A DNA stretch of 64,000 bases from Phorcus lineatus (Eukaryota > Mollusca > Gastropoda > Trochida > Trochidae): assembly GCA_921293015.1 (NCBI GenBank), contig OV121082.1, forward strand, positions 45,404,971 to 45,468,970. Direction: 5' to 3'. The notes under the pieces are model-generated. The model did no database searches. It had not been told where the DNA came from and was given only the letters and a program-made list of their open reading frames with translations. The translations under genes were made by a program, and so were the position numbers. Numbering within the stretch: the first letter of the stretch is position 1; every line of letters begins with the position of its first letter. Below, one piece after another: positions 25,385 to 37,862 of the stretch.

Positions 25385-26856
25385 TAAAACTGATGACGTA
25401 TCAAAGTAGTTTTACATCCTGTTAACTACCTAATTAAAGGAGTGTGGACAGAGGCACATTCAAAACAAAGAAAGAAAAAGTTCCCTCAGCCTACCTTTAT
25501 AATCCCTCACCAAATATACCTCAGACGCCATTTCTCATCAACAAGCCTTGTTAGTATCAACGCCATTTATGTTTTAAGTGACTTAAGGTTGTGGGTTTTG
25601 GAAATTTTAGCCCTAGGGATACAAATGGATGATCTTATTTCGCACTAGGCCCCACGCTAACATTATATTCCTTGTGGATATGTCACAATCATAATTCCAA
25701 GAAATATTGTTATTTTGTGTCAGTAGGCGAAGGTTCTCCCCAGGATCCTTTTGATTAGATGCATTTTTGTTTCAAGAGTAAGAGTTAAATGATGAAGTAA
25801 TGTAAGCCTAGCTTTACTTTCTTGAATAGTGAATACCCCGGCCTGGGATGTAAATTTCCGGGCCACTCCTAGTTGTCAAAAGTCACCAACGAAAGATGTA
25901 TGAGTAGATCTACTGATAAAATTTACCTCAAGGTAAGTTCCAATGGAAATTATCGATATATCTATAAGTTTAACAGTATCTTAAATGCATTTAGTAGCAT
26001 ACGAATGTAGCTCCATTTAACCTGGAAGTCAAAGAAAACATCAACATGATCACTTAGGCTAGGTCTCTTCTGTGAATCCTTTTATGTTTTGTTAAAAAAA
26101 TAAATATGTTCATTCAATGAAATGATACACAAAATAATACCTTACTGATAAAATGACATTCAGTCGTTAAACATTCATGTAAACAATATATGCAGCATCA
26201 TAAACTGAAAATAACAAAAACATAACGTAAACAAAAACATCATCGTATCTGGCAAGTTACCTCTTCCTTATTTGGAAACATTCGTCATGCGAGGTAAGAA
26301 TTGACCAATCAGCGACCAGATACGTCATCAGGATTTCCCCTTGATTACCAAAGATCGGATGGATGTTTTTGAGTAATACTAGAATTCGTGTTCAAAACTA
26401 TCATATTTCAGATGAAGTTTTAAATTAAACTTTTGCTAATACACACGAAAATGACCTCTATTGTTGTATAAATTGTCTCCTAACGGAGATCAACCTGCTG
26501 TTGCGTGCTTCTCTTATATAAATATATAGCATGTGCGATAGGCACAAGCTTTTACAAAAATATATCACAAGAATTTTATGGTGAGGGATTCTAGAGGTGC
26601 TCCAATCCCTCAACTTGAGTCTCAGTTTAGAGTTGAGTATCAACCCTTAATCTCCTAAGTACCAACTGTTATAGGTAACCCATCTTGTAATGAATAGTAT
26701 TAATTGTTTCATCATTTTCAGTTAACAGCGACCGACAGTTCTTTCTTCAAGTTAACTTTTTCAAGTCAAAAAGCACGATAGTGTTTATTAAAAGGGATGA
26801 TGTTCATGGTCAACATATAAACATATGAAGTGTCAAATGGAAATAAAAACTCTCAC
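25385..26856. other. interval downstream of the last dehydrogenase exon found
   Basis: Searched on the minus strand for the C-terminal part of a short-chain dehydrogenase (RVNAVNPT, PVDGGF-type motifs); none was seen. An imperfect inverted repeat lies at 26236-26322 (CATCGTATCTGGCAAGTTAC against the complement of GCGACCAGATACGTCATC). Confidence 0.45.
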
Positions 26857-29800
26857 CTGTTTGGGCCCCAGTTCCATGGCCATGCATTTAGTGAGCATGT
26901 CTACAGCAGCCTTTGAGGAGGAGTAGATAGTGTGGTCAGGTAGGGTCTTCTGGGAGGCTACACTAGACACATTTACAATCACTCCCCCGCCCTTCTCTAT
27001 CATGTGCGGAACAAATACCTGCAGAAGTAAGAATCATAAATGTGTTCGTGGAAATCTGTTATGACATATTCTCCTTTAAAGATATGCAAAGATTGAAGAA
27101 TAAAGGTGCAATCGACGATTTTGGGTTCTATCATAATTTGACATTAAGCTTATAAAATATCCATCAAGGAACGGAGGCTTGTAAGCAATTTTTTTTTACT
27201 TAAGAAAGAAAAGCGTAAATGCTTTGGCTGACAAAAAGGCAGTTACTTCGAACACCTTAATTTAATTTAATTGATCAAAAAACAAGTAATTTAGATGAAG
27301 GAAGTTCTTAATTGAATAAATGTTTCAGGTATGGCAAGAAACATTGACAATTGAAAGAACAAGATCACAACAGGAAGAATTACAGTGGAATAAAAACACT
27401 TCAATGCTAAACACAATCGTCTGATTTATCTTACACTTTTCCCATGTTCAAAAACAATAATGCTCTTCCCACAGGGGTGACCCAACTCACATCGATCATG
27501 CCCATGTACCCTCTGTTATAACTGAAGTGTTTTCTGAGCTAAAAATACAGAATCCTGATTTATTTTAAAGCATGGTTTGTTGTGACTTATACGGGACAGA
27601 AATCAGCAAGTTATACAACATTTGATTTGATTGTAAAAAGGGATGGGTTTTTTTCATGGCTAGGGGATTTAGACAAAATATTGAAATATAGCCTACTTGG
27701 AACAAAAATTATATTTGAAGGAATGACTTGAGGGGAGAGCATAACTTACACATGCTAAAATATTTTTCAATTTTACTGTAAAAAGATTAGACAGACATTC
27801 ATTCAACTTGTACTTTCAATTTTTGAACTTTATATCCAAAGGTAAGTTTACACTCACCTGCGAGACACTGATTACTGACTTAAAGTTGACATCAAAATGA
27901 CTGAAAATAAAATAAAAATCATGAGACAGAGTTTTCACTCAACTATTGGGAAGATAAGCCTGTAAAGTGAGCAATATTTAATTCAATTTGTGTTGGTGCA
28001 AAATAAATGTGAATGATTAAAACCCAGTAATTAGGTTTGATTAGAGGCAATATTTTTAAAAATAGTATTCCATGGAACAGGGCTGACTTTAATCTGACTG
28101 CATTCACCATGTAAAACCAAAACTTTAGTTCCCTTTTTTCCTTTGTACCTTTTTACAAAGACAAAATGTATTTAAATTCATTATTGAATCAATTGTTTCC
28201 CTGTTTTCTTGTAAAGAAACCTGACATTTCCGAGCTATGTTATTCTTTATCATACAATGGAGCTTATAAAACTTCAAACTACACTCGATGCAAATAGTTG
28301 TGCAAATAATTACAATTACCAACTAGAAAGTGTTTTTCGAGTAAAAACAGATGTCTCCCCCTTTCACCATTTCAGCATAATTTTGTTTTCGAAAATTCCT
28401 AAAAAAAATTTTAAACCCAAATAAAATTTGATATTTTTTTATAAAACAACATAAACTTAAAGTTTTAGTTAATCAGCATCCCCACAGTTTGTCATGCTTG
28501 ACAAAATATTAACTACATATGATTAAATTTAAGAATCATTTTTGGGGGACAGCGTTGTCAAATGTTTAAAGTCCAAATTGCTGCCGTGGAAACAAAAAAT
28601 ATTTGAAAATTCAAAAGAAGTTGAAACCCCCAAAAGGCACATCTACATAACATGAAGGCGATGTATAACAAATTTGGTGAAGATTGGTCATGTAGTTTCA
28701 AAGTTATGCTCTGGAAAGTAACCCTACCCTTCAAATGATGGCCAAACTGTTGCCATGGAAACAAAAAAATATCAAATGAAAAGAGGTTGAAACCTCCAAA
28801 AGGCACATCTACATGATATGAAAAGGGTGTATACAAATTTGGTGAAGATTGGTCATGTAGTTTCAAAGTTATGCTCCGTAAACTAACCCTACCCTTCAAA
28901 AGTCCAAACTGTTATCACGGAAAAAAAATATATATACATAAAAAGAGTTGAAACCCCCAAAAGGCACACCTACATGATATAAAGGATGTATACCAAATTT
29001 TGTGAAGATTGGTCAAGTAATTTCAGAGTTATGCTCCGGAAAAGAAAGGGAAAGCCAACGCGGACGAGGACGAGAACTCAGCCAAAACAAATATGTCTCC
29101 TGACCCTTCGGGGGGAGACATAATTACAAGGTCGTACTTCAAAATGTTTGATGGCTACAGAGCAAGTGAGAAAGCATTAAACTAAGCCTTTTATAAGTAA
29201 ATGATTTCTTAACCATTTATTCAACTCTCTAAAATATGTTTTCTAACATTTTATTCACTATATATGGATATAACATAACTTTAAGGAAATAAAAGTAATT
29301 TGGTTCATATCTTACTTACAAGTTGCAGTTATCTTCACTGATTTCCAGAAATGATGCCGATCGAGCTACCCCGGCATTATTCACGAGTAGGTCAACATGC
29401 CCTATATTCTGTAGAGTCTTCTTTGACTCCTCCCACTTGCTTAGATCGGCCTGGACAGTCTGGACACTAGGAAGCTGGGCAGGTTAAATTTGAATTAATA
29501 AACCTCTGACTCATTTTATCTTTCTTCTCATATCTCAAGATGTTTTTTTCAACTCTGACCATTGTAAAATTATTTTCTGGCAGTTTTATGATTCAGGGAA
29601 TGGTGCTAAGTAATACGTGAAGCTTAATTACAGGAAAAAAACTATTAAACATGTAGATATCATATGTTTGGTAAAACAACAGATCTCTTTGATCAAGATG
29701 ATCCATATAATCTTAACTTGTCTTATCGAACCATTAACTATTAACATAACTGAAAGTAATAATTACCATAATTTTGTACCCTTGGTTTATATATATTCTG

Positions 29801-32800
29801 ACATAAGAATTTCAAAACTCTTTTGTTGATAGAAGTATGAATAAAATCAACCAACTCAACATTATTTCATAGACAATATCAAATTATTTCTCAAAAATAA
29901 TTTTCCAGGTATATTTTCTTCCTCCAACTTCTGTGATTAAAACTATGAACTTGAATTGTTATATTTTAGACACATAACTGTGCAAATATCAAATCTAAAC
30001 GTAGAATTGATATATATGAAGTTATACACATAATATGTTAGGCAATAAAAACTTAAAGAGCCATTCCGTGAGTTGTTGGAGTCATATATGCCAAACTTTA
30101 CCAATGGTGTCATTTGATCGCGAAGTATCAACAGTTACCAAAAGGACACATTCTAAAGCTTATTGTTTTTTTACAGTGACAATATGCAATACGCAATTAT
30201 GATCGAAAACCGGACAGTGGCGCGCGTCAAATAGTCAAACATAGTTTTGGAGATTTATCTAAAACATCAACGAGGGCAGTTAGGAGTTGATAGTGTTTGT
30301 TAGGTTATATAACTAGTATCCATGTATATTGGACTTGATAAGTACACCTCTGTACATTCATAAGGCTGTTTTTAGATTTTCATTGAAAACCAGTATGTTT
30401 CATATGTATGTCTTTTGGACATGAAAAGTTGAGATGTTTTGATTTTATATCACCACATATGACATTTAGGTTTGTATCAAAGGTAAATGATATGTTATGA
30501 AAATCACGGAGTGGCTCTTTAAAAATATGTACCCAATAGTTGGAAACAACTCAATTACCCACATTGTAATATATTTTATGAGTGCTTCACTTGTACTCGC
30601 ATAGGAATAAAGGGTAAACATAGACAAATTTAGGTTTTCTTAAAAAAAAATTCAAATCATGAAATGCTCAAATCAGTCATTCTAATTTTATAAATTGGCA
30701 AAAACAAAGGTATCTGGTTTTTTACCTAGCATTTCAAGCTAACAATGAACAGAAACATAATATTAATTTAACGTGTTAACAAAGAAAATATTTTTATGAG
30801 CTAGGCTATACTGGAATATTCCTTGATGCATAGGTAAGAGTTACTAAAATTGTTGAGATTAATTCTGAATGCAATTCTAACACTAAGCCTATATATATAC
30901 TAGAAACCAAATGGATTACAGAGTGAAATTCACCTACCTCTTTCTTAAGGCTATCCAGGTCAGCCTGTGTTCGTGACACTGCTATTGTTTCAGCTCCACC
31001 TTTCACTAATGCTTTCACTATTTCACGACCAATTCCTTGAAAATGACAAGAAGATTTTCTTAAATAAAACTTTAAACTTTATCTGTAGAGTGTTAATACT
31101 TGCTACAGAATACTTCAACATAATTCAGAGGAAGTGAAGTTCGTGTTTTTTCAACTCGTTTATATAACTATATCCTACAGAAACTAGAATTCTAACGCTG
31201 ACAAGTCAAATATTGTTCAATCAAACATTAATTTTTCTTGGTTGTCATTTTTTTAATGACAATATTATTTTATTGAGTTTTCCATACCATATTGGACAGT
31301 TTTATTCAAGGTATTCTTATGGAAAATTTATTTGAGGACACCTTATTTTATATCCATTTTAGCGCTGGGACGAGTCTAAATTTCCTACCCGGGTACCCGA
31401 CCACTTATTACCTGACCCGACCCGGATACCCGTCATAACAGCATTGTGAATTATTCATTAGGCCAGAACAAAAGTATTTTGCCATAGGCTCAGTATTGCC
31501 TGTAAGGAAGGGGAAAATCGTCGATGTGAAATGATTTAGATTACAAACTCTCGTCAACATACAAATGATCGACAGCATAACACTACACATTGATGCTTAA
31601 ATTCTTTTGACTGTACGTTGTCGGAACGCCATTAGTTTGCACTGTAGTTTGTTGTATTATGAATCTGATAAAACGTATGAACAGAAACATTATCTTTTGG
31701 TAGTAATACGCCACGATAAAAAAAAAATGGACATGGATAGACATTTATAAGAATGGTGTCAATTGAGTAAATTTTCACTGATACCGTAGTCTATATCCTT
31801 TCAAAAGTTTCTTGATTGTCGTGTCAAATACAAGCTCTGCTGATTGGATGTAGATTTCCCTCATTAGCCAATCACAAAACAATACGTCAGAGGTCAATCA
31901 GGTCATGCATAATGTCTATGGTTCATGTGATAAAAAGGCTTCCAATCACAAGGTCGCATGTTTATATTGGAGGCAACCTCTCTACGCAACATATGTACGT
32001 TTCGCTTTTAGAGGATAAGACATTTTTCTATATGCAACAAAATGAAATAGCTGTTGTAATGGAGTGCATGTTTTGATAGTTTATAATATTTAATTGATTA
32101 ACCAGACAGATAGTTAATTTACGTCTCACATCATATAAAATGCTTGTAACGTAAATTTAGCTACTGCTCGGTTAGAAGAGACATTGAGTGAGTGAGTGAG
32201 CGAGTGAGTTTGGGATTAACGTGTTTGAACATTATTTCAGTTAATAAACACGTTGATGACAAGCATCCAAAAGATAAAGATCCGACTACTGAGGTAAATA
32301 TAAAAAGCTGTACAGTCTCTACAATAAGTTAAACTATGAGAAAATATAATCAAGTATGAGGAATGGACATTTGGTGTCCCGGTGAACGATGTCGTACTGT
32401 TCGTACTATACCTTCTTGGCTTCCTACAGTTGCAAATTCATTTGCATGAAATTATACCATACACTGACATTAGAATGAATTCTTCACTTATTTGTCACAT
32501 GATCAAAACGGGTCCGGGTAATGTGACGGGTACCGGGGTCCAACTCATTACCCACCCATCCCAGGTATCTGGGTTACCTGCCCAGCCCTAATCCATAAAG
32601 TATTTTAGGTTATCAATACATGATTTTAACACAATCCAGTTGGAAAAAGGTTACTGTGGGTAATAAATTGGTTCCTTTTCATTTGACAATTTCCATAAAA
32701 TAGGGAATATCCAATCAAAATCGAAAACAATAAAAAAAAATTCCAGGGCAAATCACTAAATGATCAACAATAACTAGTAAATTTTCATATAAATTCATTA

Positions 32801-33474
32801 CATATATATTTCATCGTTAAAAGATTTCAAAATTTTCAAATTTAATACAACAAATTTGTTTGGGTATGTATTCATGCATTGAAGGAAAAACCTAAGTGGC
32901 AAGTAGGATTCTTTTCATAATAAGACAGTGCAAGCAAAGTAGTTATAAATTTATTATACATCACTTCGTGACATCTTATCTGGTAATTTTCCTTTAACCT
33001 CCAAATGGTATGACAAACCTAAAAAATTTCGAAAAATTAGACAAAAAATGAGATCTGATGATGGTGTTCAATTTATGTCAATGTCAGCTACTGCAGAAGG
33101 GTTTTACTTAGAAAAAAACCTAAATACATGTATTTGAAAAAGAAGTTACATCAGTATAAACCCTAATTGATAAACAATAATTCAATAAGTCATTGTCTTT
33201 GATACACGTTTTGACAACTCATCCAAGAAACAAACTAATAATCCATCTGATTATCTACTGACTAACAATGAGGTCCATAGGGGAAGATTAAAATAAAAAA
33301 TTTCTTGTAATATGAAACTACCGACTTGATGCTGTGATATTTTATCATATCTTCGATGACAAGTGAATAGGACATTAACTATTCCTACATGATATTAATA
33401 CACAACTTTCCTATTGCCTCACCTTTCCCAGCACCGGTGACAAGTGCTCGTTTACCAACAAAATTAATTTCCAT
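26857..33474 (-). CDS. short-chain dehydrogenase/reductase, L-xylulose (dicarbonyl) reductase-like, 3' exons not found
   Basis: Five minus-strand exons join in frame with GT-AG borders: 33423-33474, 30938-31035, 29320-29474, 27858-27900 and 26857-27018, giving 170 codons from an ATG at 33474. The N-terminus is MEINFVGKRALVTGAGKG followed by IGR, the NADP-binding TGxxxGxG loop. Next come AVSRTQADLDSL (second strand, with Arg as in NADPH-preferring enzymes), VQADLSKW, LLVNNAGVA (NNAG), FDVNFKSVISVSQ, VIVNVSS (catalytic Ser) and the active-site YSSSK. This order and wording match dicarbonyl/L-xylulose reductase, a cytosolic tetrameric enzyme of the uronate cycle that reduces L-xylulose and alpha-dicarbonyls. 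Family members have about 244 residues, so some 75 C-terminal residues (substrate loop, tetramer-forming tail) are missing after GPKQ, although a good donor (CAGGTGAGAG) is present. They are probably beyond an assembly problem, far downstream, or lost. Introns 1 and 2 and the intron after exon 3 carry mobile elements. Confidence 0.88.
28350..29122. mobile_element. terminal-inverted-repeat element with internal triplication
   Basis: Begins GATGTCTCCCCC and ends GGGGGGAGACATAA, an inverted pair about 770 bases apart. Inside are three tandem copies (about 28569-28730, 28740-28900 and 28905-29045) of a unit with GTTGCCATGGAAAC, GTTGAAAC.CCCAAAAGGCAC and TTTGGTGAAGATTGGTCA. Near the right end is AAAGGGAAAGCCAACGCGGA followed by CGAGGACGAG. 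The 113-codon minus-strand frame across it only reflects the repeat. It lies in the intron between dehydrogenase exons 3 and 4. Confidence 0.7.
30051..30524. mobile_element. MITE with terminal inverted repeats, in dehydrogenase intron
   Basis: Left end ACTTAAAGAGCCATTCCGTG; the complement of the right end reads TTTAAAGAGCCACTCCGTGA. The 474 bases between have no coding capacity. A related sequence lies at 45820-46090, and a more decayed one at 16190-16350, so this is a repeated family. Confidence 0.75.
31361..32590. mobile_element. 1.2-kb terminal-inverted-repeat element, in dehydrogenase intron 1
   Basis: Left end AGCGCTGGGACGAG..., followed by CTACCCGGGTACCCGACC; the right end reads ...GGGTTACCTGCCCAGCCCTA, whose complement begins TAGGGCTGGGCAGG. 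GGGTACC-rich text recurs at both ends. ATCCAT occurs next to each end and may be a target-site remnant. The interior includes a reversed abalone-type repeat tail at about 32185-32240 (GAGTGAGTGAG... GGGATTAACG). No transposase frame was found. Confidence 0.6.
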
Positions 33475-35162
33475 CTTGTCCTCAGGTCTTTAGGCAAAAC
33501 TCTTGTGCTTAAGGAGATAAGAAAATTACATACCATTTCCCTATCACCTTCTCAATTTTGAAATAAATATTTCTCTCTTTTATTTGAACAAGGTCGCCAT
33601 CATTTTGATAGTTTATAATTAATAATGAATATTTATTTCTAAATATAATTTAGAAACAAACCATGAAGTGATTGAATATGTGAGCAATCTTATGACACGT
33701 AACTATGTTTTATGTACAATGTATTTCGGAAAATAGTTTAGACCTAGCGCCACCTACCGGTTGTCCGGTCATGACGACGAAAATAACAACACTTTCACTA
33801 ACATTTTAGAATATTTCGACACCGCTTAAGATATTTACTCCATTCGCCAAAATAGTTTGCACATCACCTTGATCTGAGACCTTTTAACCGGTACGTGCAT
33901 TTATTTTAGTAAGGTTTTTAATTTCCATTAATCTAATGCAACGATTTAACTGAAAGTTTTGCAAGTTTATTTTAGCCTACCAGATATTTTGAGACATAAT
34001 TTAACGAGAAAATAACTAGCCCAGACTCTGCGCTGGTGCTTTCATGTTTCATGGCACATCAGGACTGAATCATATTCTTGCAGAAGTCGCATAAAGCATG
34101 TTTTGTTTGTGTGTTCCAGGTTCATGTAATGACAGTCGAATGCGGAGTATTTGACCACTTATTAATATCCTGAATGTTTCGTAGTAAACTTGTTTAAAAT
34201 TATCATACTTCCTTGTGATTGAAAGCCAAAGCAATATGGGTGCATTTTAAATTTTTACATTTTACAATCTATTCAAACTTTTTACTACAATGTATGTACA
34301 TATAAGTGTATTGTAAAAGGGAAATATTTGTTATTATGATCCAAAGCTTTAGCTCTGTATGGGCCCATACATGGATTATTCACCGAGGTCCCAGGGCATA
34401 CGAAATTGAACATTTATGACACTGTTGTGTATCATATAATTTGTACATTCTTAAAGAATTTGATATGTTATTGTCATATATTTCATATCCATCTCGAAGG
34501 CATTAATGACTGAAATTTTCAACAATACAAACATTATCTAACATACATTTGTTGCCATCTTTAGGTCTAATTTACTTACATTACCTATTTTCAACCTTTA
34601 GCAGTAAAATAGCCAGCATTATTCTCGATTTACATGTAAACATTGAATGATTGTCGTCACATTTATAAAAATCTTAGATGCGGCAGTAATACTGAAGCAC
34701 CCAATTATCTGTTTTTATCTATGATTTAAATTATATACATTTTCATTTTCAGATTCTATTTCAAGAAAAGAAGAATGGCACTTACAAATTATCTTCAACC
34801 GAGTCCCTTGAGAGAAACACTTTTATTCTTCTTCAGTTTGGCATGGCATCAGCTACATACCCTTGCCATTGTAACATTCTCAAGCACCCTATTTATTCCT
34901 GCCAACTGATGTTCTCATACTATATTTCAGTAGGTGAATAAAGACTAATGTCTGAAGTTGTGCCATTTAGTGTAAGTGGCTACACAGATTTAGCTGCCAA
35001 TTTGTCCTCAGCTTTAATGTTCTTCTTTGAATTTGCTTGGAGAGTACGATTCCGCTTACCAAGTTTGATTACTGTCACTTTCTTAGCACTTGACATAAGA
35101 GTTAGAGTAGAAATTGAACTCCAAAATATGCCATAGATTTAAGCTGCACTGTATTTTTTCAG
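33475..35162. promoter_or_regulatory. head-to-head interval between the dehydrogenase and ankyrin-repeat genes
   Basis: The two genes diverge from here, and a CpG-containing patch at about 33730-33900 (CTAGCGCCACCTACCGGTTG, GTCATGACGACG) stands out from AT-rich surroundings. It may be a shared promoter. A donor-like GTACGT at 33891 could end a 5' untranslated exon of the ankyrin gene, whose first coding exon follows an acceptor at 35161-35162. The 62-codon frame at 34948-35136 is not supported. Confidence 0.4.
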
Positions 35163-35192
35163 GCAAAAGTTATTTTAAAACTGAATGCCAAA

Positions 35193-37862
35193 ATGAGTCG
35201 TGGGGTAAGAGATTTACGTGATCTGATCTGTGTATCAAGACTGACAGTGCGTGAAAGTGACGATGAAATAATCAGCGATGAAGAAGTTAATATCAAAGAA
35301 TTTGATGCCCTGTCTCTCAGCAGTGACAGTGGTTCTGACAGTCGACCCAGCTTGACAAGAATACAGAGTTTGGAAAATGGTGGAGTGTCACCAGATTCAG
35401 GGTGTGTTATAAATGGATCTCCATTGGAAGTATCATCAAACGTATCAAAGACACAGTCACAGAAACCCAAGAAGAAGTCTGGCAGAAAAAAACATAGGAG
35501 GAAAGAATTGGACACACTGCCAACCCGACATGAACTCCCAAAGCCAACAGCCTTACCCCCTGTCCAGGATGAGTTTGGTGCTTCTAATATCTCTTTATCT
35601 GGTAGGAGTAGTGTCAATGAACATAAACCTGGCACACAGGCAACAAAGAGCTATAATTACGATGAAATGATGTGTTACATGGATGCAGCCATCGTATCAG
35701 GCTGGCTGACACGTGCAAATGCTGCAGTGACAGAGTTGTCCAGGTTCTGTCATGTTGGCGACAACTTTGTACAGTTTTCTCACTTTTGGTTAACTGCATT
35801 CCCTGATTTCCAAAAACACGAGATATTTGAAATGGAGTATGAAATTCTCATTGACGAAATGATACTGGCATTTTCAGTTGGCAGAGATCAGAGAAAGGTT
35901 TTAAGGTCTGATATAACAAATCTGGTATCAGCATTATTCCTTGAATATCCGACCAAATTGCTCACCTCAAAAGGTAATCACTTATTCCTGGACTATCTAG
36001 ATATTTTGTCATCGGAGAGGAAGGCAGAGTACCGAAAGTTGTTGTCAAATGTTCGCTGTTCTACACGCAACAAACAGTATGCTCAGTGGTTGTTAGCAAC
36101 TCGCTCATTTGCTCTCGTCAGTTTCTGGTCTGCAATAACAAACTTTTACAGAAACTTGACTGGGCACCAGAATGTGTTGTCAGGACTTCTAATGCCGTCA
36201 AGTGTTTCAAACCAGGATCTCAACTACCAGAGACTTTACCAGGCCATCAGGTAACAGGGACTTCTTTGATTGTTAGATATATGTACAATATCAAATGAAT
36301 ATGTTGATCTGACATTTTGATTAAATGAGTACTTGAAAATGTTCTAGTGTTTAAGTTTTACAAGTTTGAATTGGATAACTATCAATTTGGCTCTTGGTCA
36401 TATGAAAAAGAAAAGAGTTCATGTGAATGCTAAACCTATTCATGTTTAGAAATGATGCTAAACCTATTCATGTTTAGAAATGATGAATAAATTAAGTTAA
36501 AGTGTTATGATGTTTTAATAAGATTAACAGTGATTAGACAAACAGAAAATATATGGAATTTCTTATGCTATATACACAATTTCTTGGTTTCTCTGACTTT
36601 AGGACTTCCATTCACATAATGTTTATGATTGGGAGGTATCTAAGAAATAACATTATTTTTTTATGTGCTATCTATTCTGCTTTCATGAACTGAAGAGCAT
36701 TGGGGTATTATTGTATTGCAACCATGTTATCGTGAAGATAATTGTCTCGCAGGTTCCTTAACAATTTTTCCATTTTATATCATCTCCCCTTATAAAACTG
36801 GAATCGGATATCCTGTCTCGGCACTAAGGCCATAATATACAGGTTTGATTGTTTTGTTCTCTTTAGACTGGGCTATGTGGACGTGGTACATTATCTGGTG
36901 GTTGGGGGACATGTGAAGGCTGACCATCTTGACTCTCATCAACGCACACTCGTCTTTACCGCTGTCATGCACAACCAGGAGAAGATACTGCACTATCTGC
37001 TTACCCGGGTAACATAAATATTTGTAGCCTTTCATGTTCATGTTCATTGAACATTTCTTTATTCATTTTAATGAAGGTCTCTTTTTTGTATGTGTATCGA
37101 GCAAGAAGTGAAGATATCAATATTGGTGTTTAACTTTTTGGGATTTTATTTTGTCTATTTATCCAGGATTTTCAATGCTAGTGACATAACCTTTAAACTC
37201 CCTCTATTTGGTATTACAGTCCCCAGCCAACCCTAACCAGGCGTCAGACACAGGCAACACACCCCTCCATGCCGCAGCCAATAGCGGCCATCTTTCTCTC
37301 GTGGCGGAACTGCTCAAATGTCCAGATGTAAACGTCAATGCTAAGAACCCACTGTGTGAAGGTGCCACACCTCTACATGTAGCTGTCATGCATGGTAATG
37401 TGCCATTTGATTTTTTATTCAATATGATATTCTTGACATTTTAGCCACTGAGCTGATTATTGCCAAGCTATTCTTGACTTACTACAGGAATTATAACTTG
37501 TAATCACAAGAATTAAGTTAATTAAAACTTGTTTAGAAACTAAATTTTAACACTATTAAGTCCATATTGTACAAAATAAAACTTCTTTAATTCTTGGAAG
37601 AATATAATTATTTCAAAATAAACTGCCGTGAACATAATATTGGTAAAAATGAAGACTAACATCTTAATTCAAGGTAGACAACTCTTGTTTTCATTATTTG
37701 ACACCCTTACATAAGTGTGTTTTATATGCAGGACACAAGAGTGTGGTGGAGGCTTTGATAGCAGCGGAGGCCAACCTTAATATGAAGATGGGAAAACTGA
37801 CAGCACAAGATATTGCACGAGACTTTGGGAATGAGGACATCCTGGAACTGCTGAATAGTTGA
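35193..37862 (+). CDS. ankyrin-repeat protein with N-terminal disordered and helical regions (4 exons)
   Basis: Exons 35163-36250 (ATG at 35193), 36867-37008, 37220-37394 and 37732-37862 join in frame with GT-AG borders to give 501 codons. Residues 1-135 are acidic/serine-rich, then lysine-rich (KPKKKSGRKKHRRKE, a possible nuclear localisation signal). Residues about 150-350 form an alpha-helix-rich region I do not recognise (from NYDEMMCYMDAAI to NQDLNYQRLYQAIR). The last three exons encode about four ankyrin repeats: GYVDVVHYLV, TAVMHNQEKILHYLL, the canonical GNTPLHAAANSGHLSLVAEL and GATPLHVAVMHGHKSVVEAL, and a final AQDIARDFGNEDILELL. Ankyrin repeats bind protein partners; the role is unknown. 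No specific orthologue is assigned. AATAAA at 38368 is a plausible mRNA end. Confidence 0.88.
36427..36482 (+). repeat. perfect 28-base tandem duplication in intron 1 of the ankyrin gene
   Basis: Two identical adjacent copies of a unit beginning ATGCTAAACCTATTCATG and ending TTTAGAAATG. Confidence 0.9.

Noticed and set aside
27480-27540. Extra dehydrogenase exon (GYMGMID-like)
   Set aside because: Exons at 27858-27900 and 26857-27018 already join directly in phase at the expected point of the fold; this segment would insert non-family sequence.
28558-28899. 113-codon minus-strand frame with repeated ITLKLHDQSSPNL
   Set aside because: It is the tandem module of the TIR element at 28350-29122.
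35159-35635. 158-codon minus-strand frame
   Set aside because: Shadow of the serine- and lysine-rich N-terminus of the ankyrin-repeat protein.
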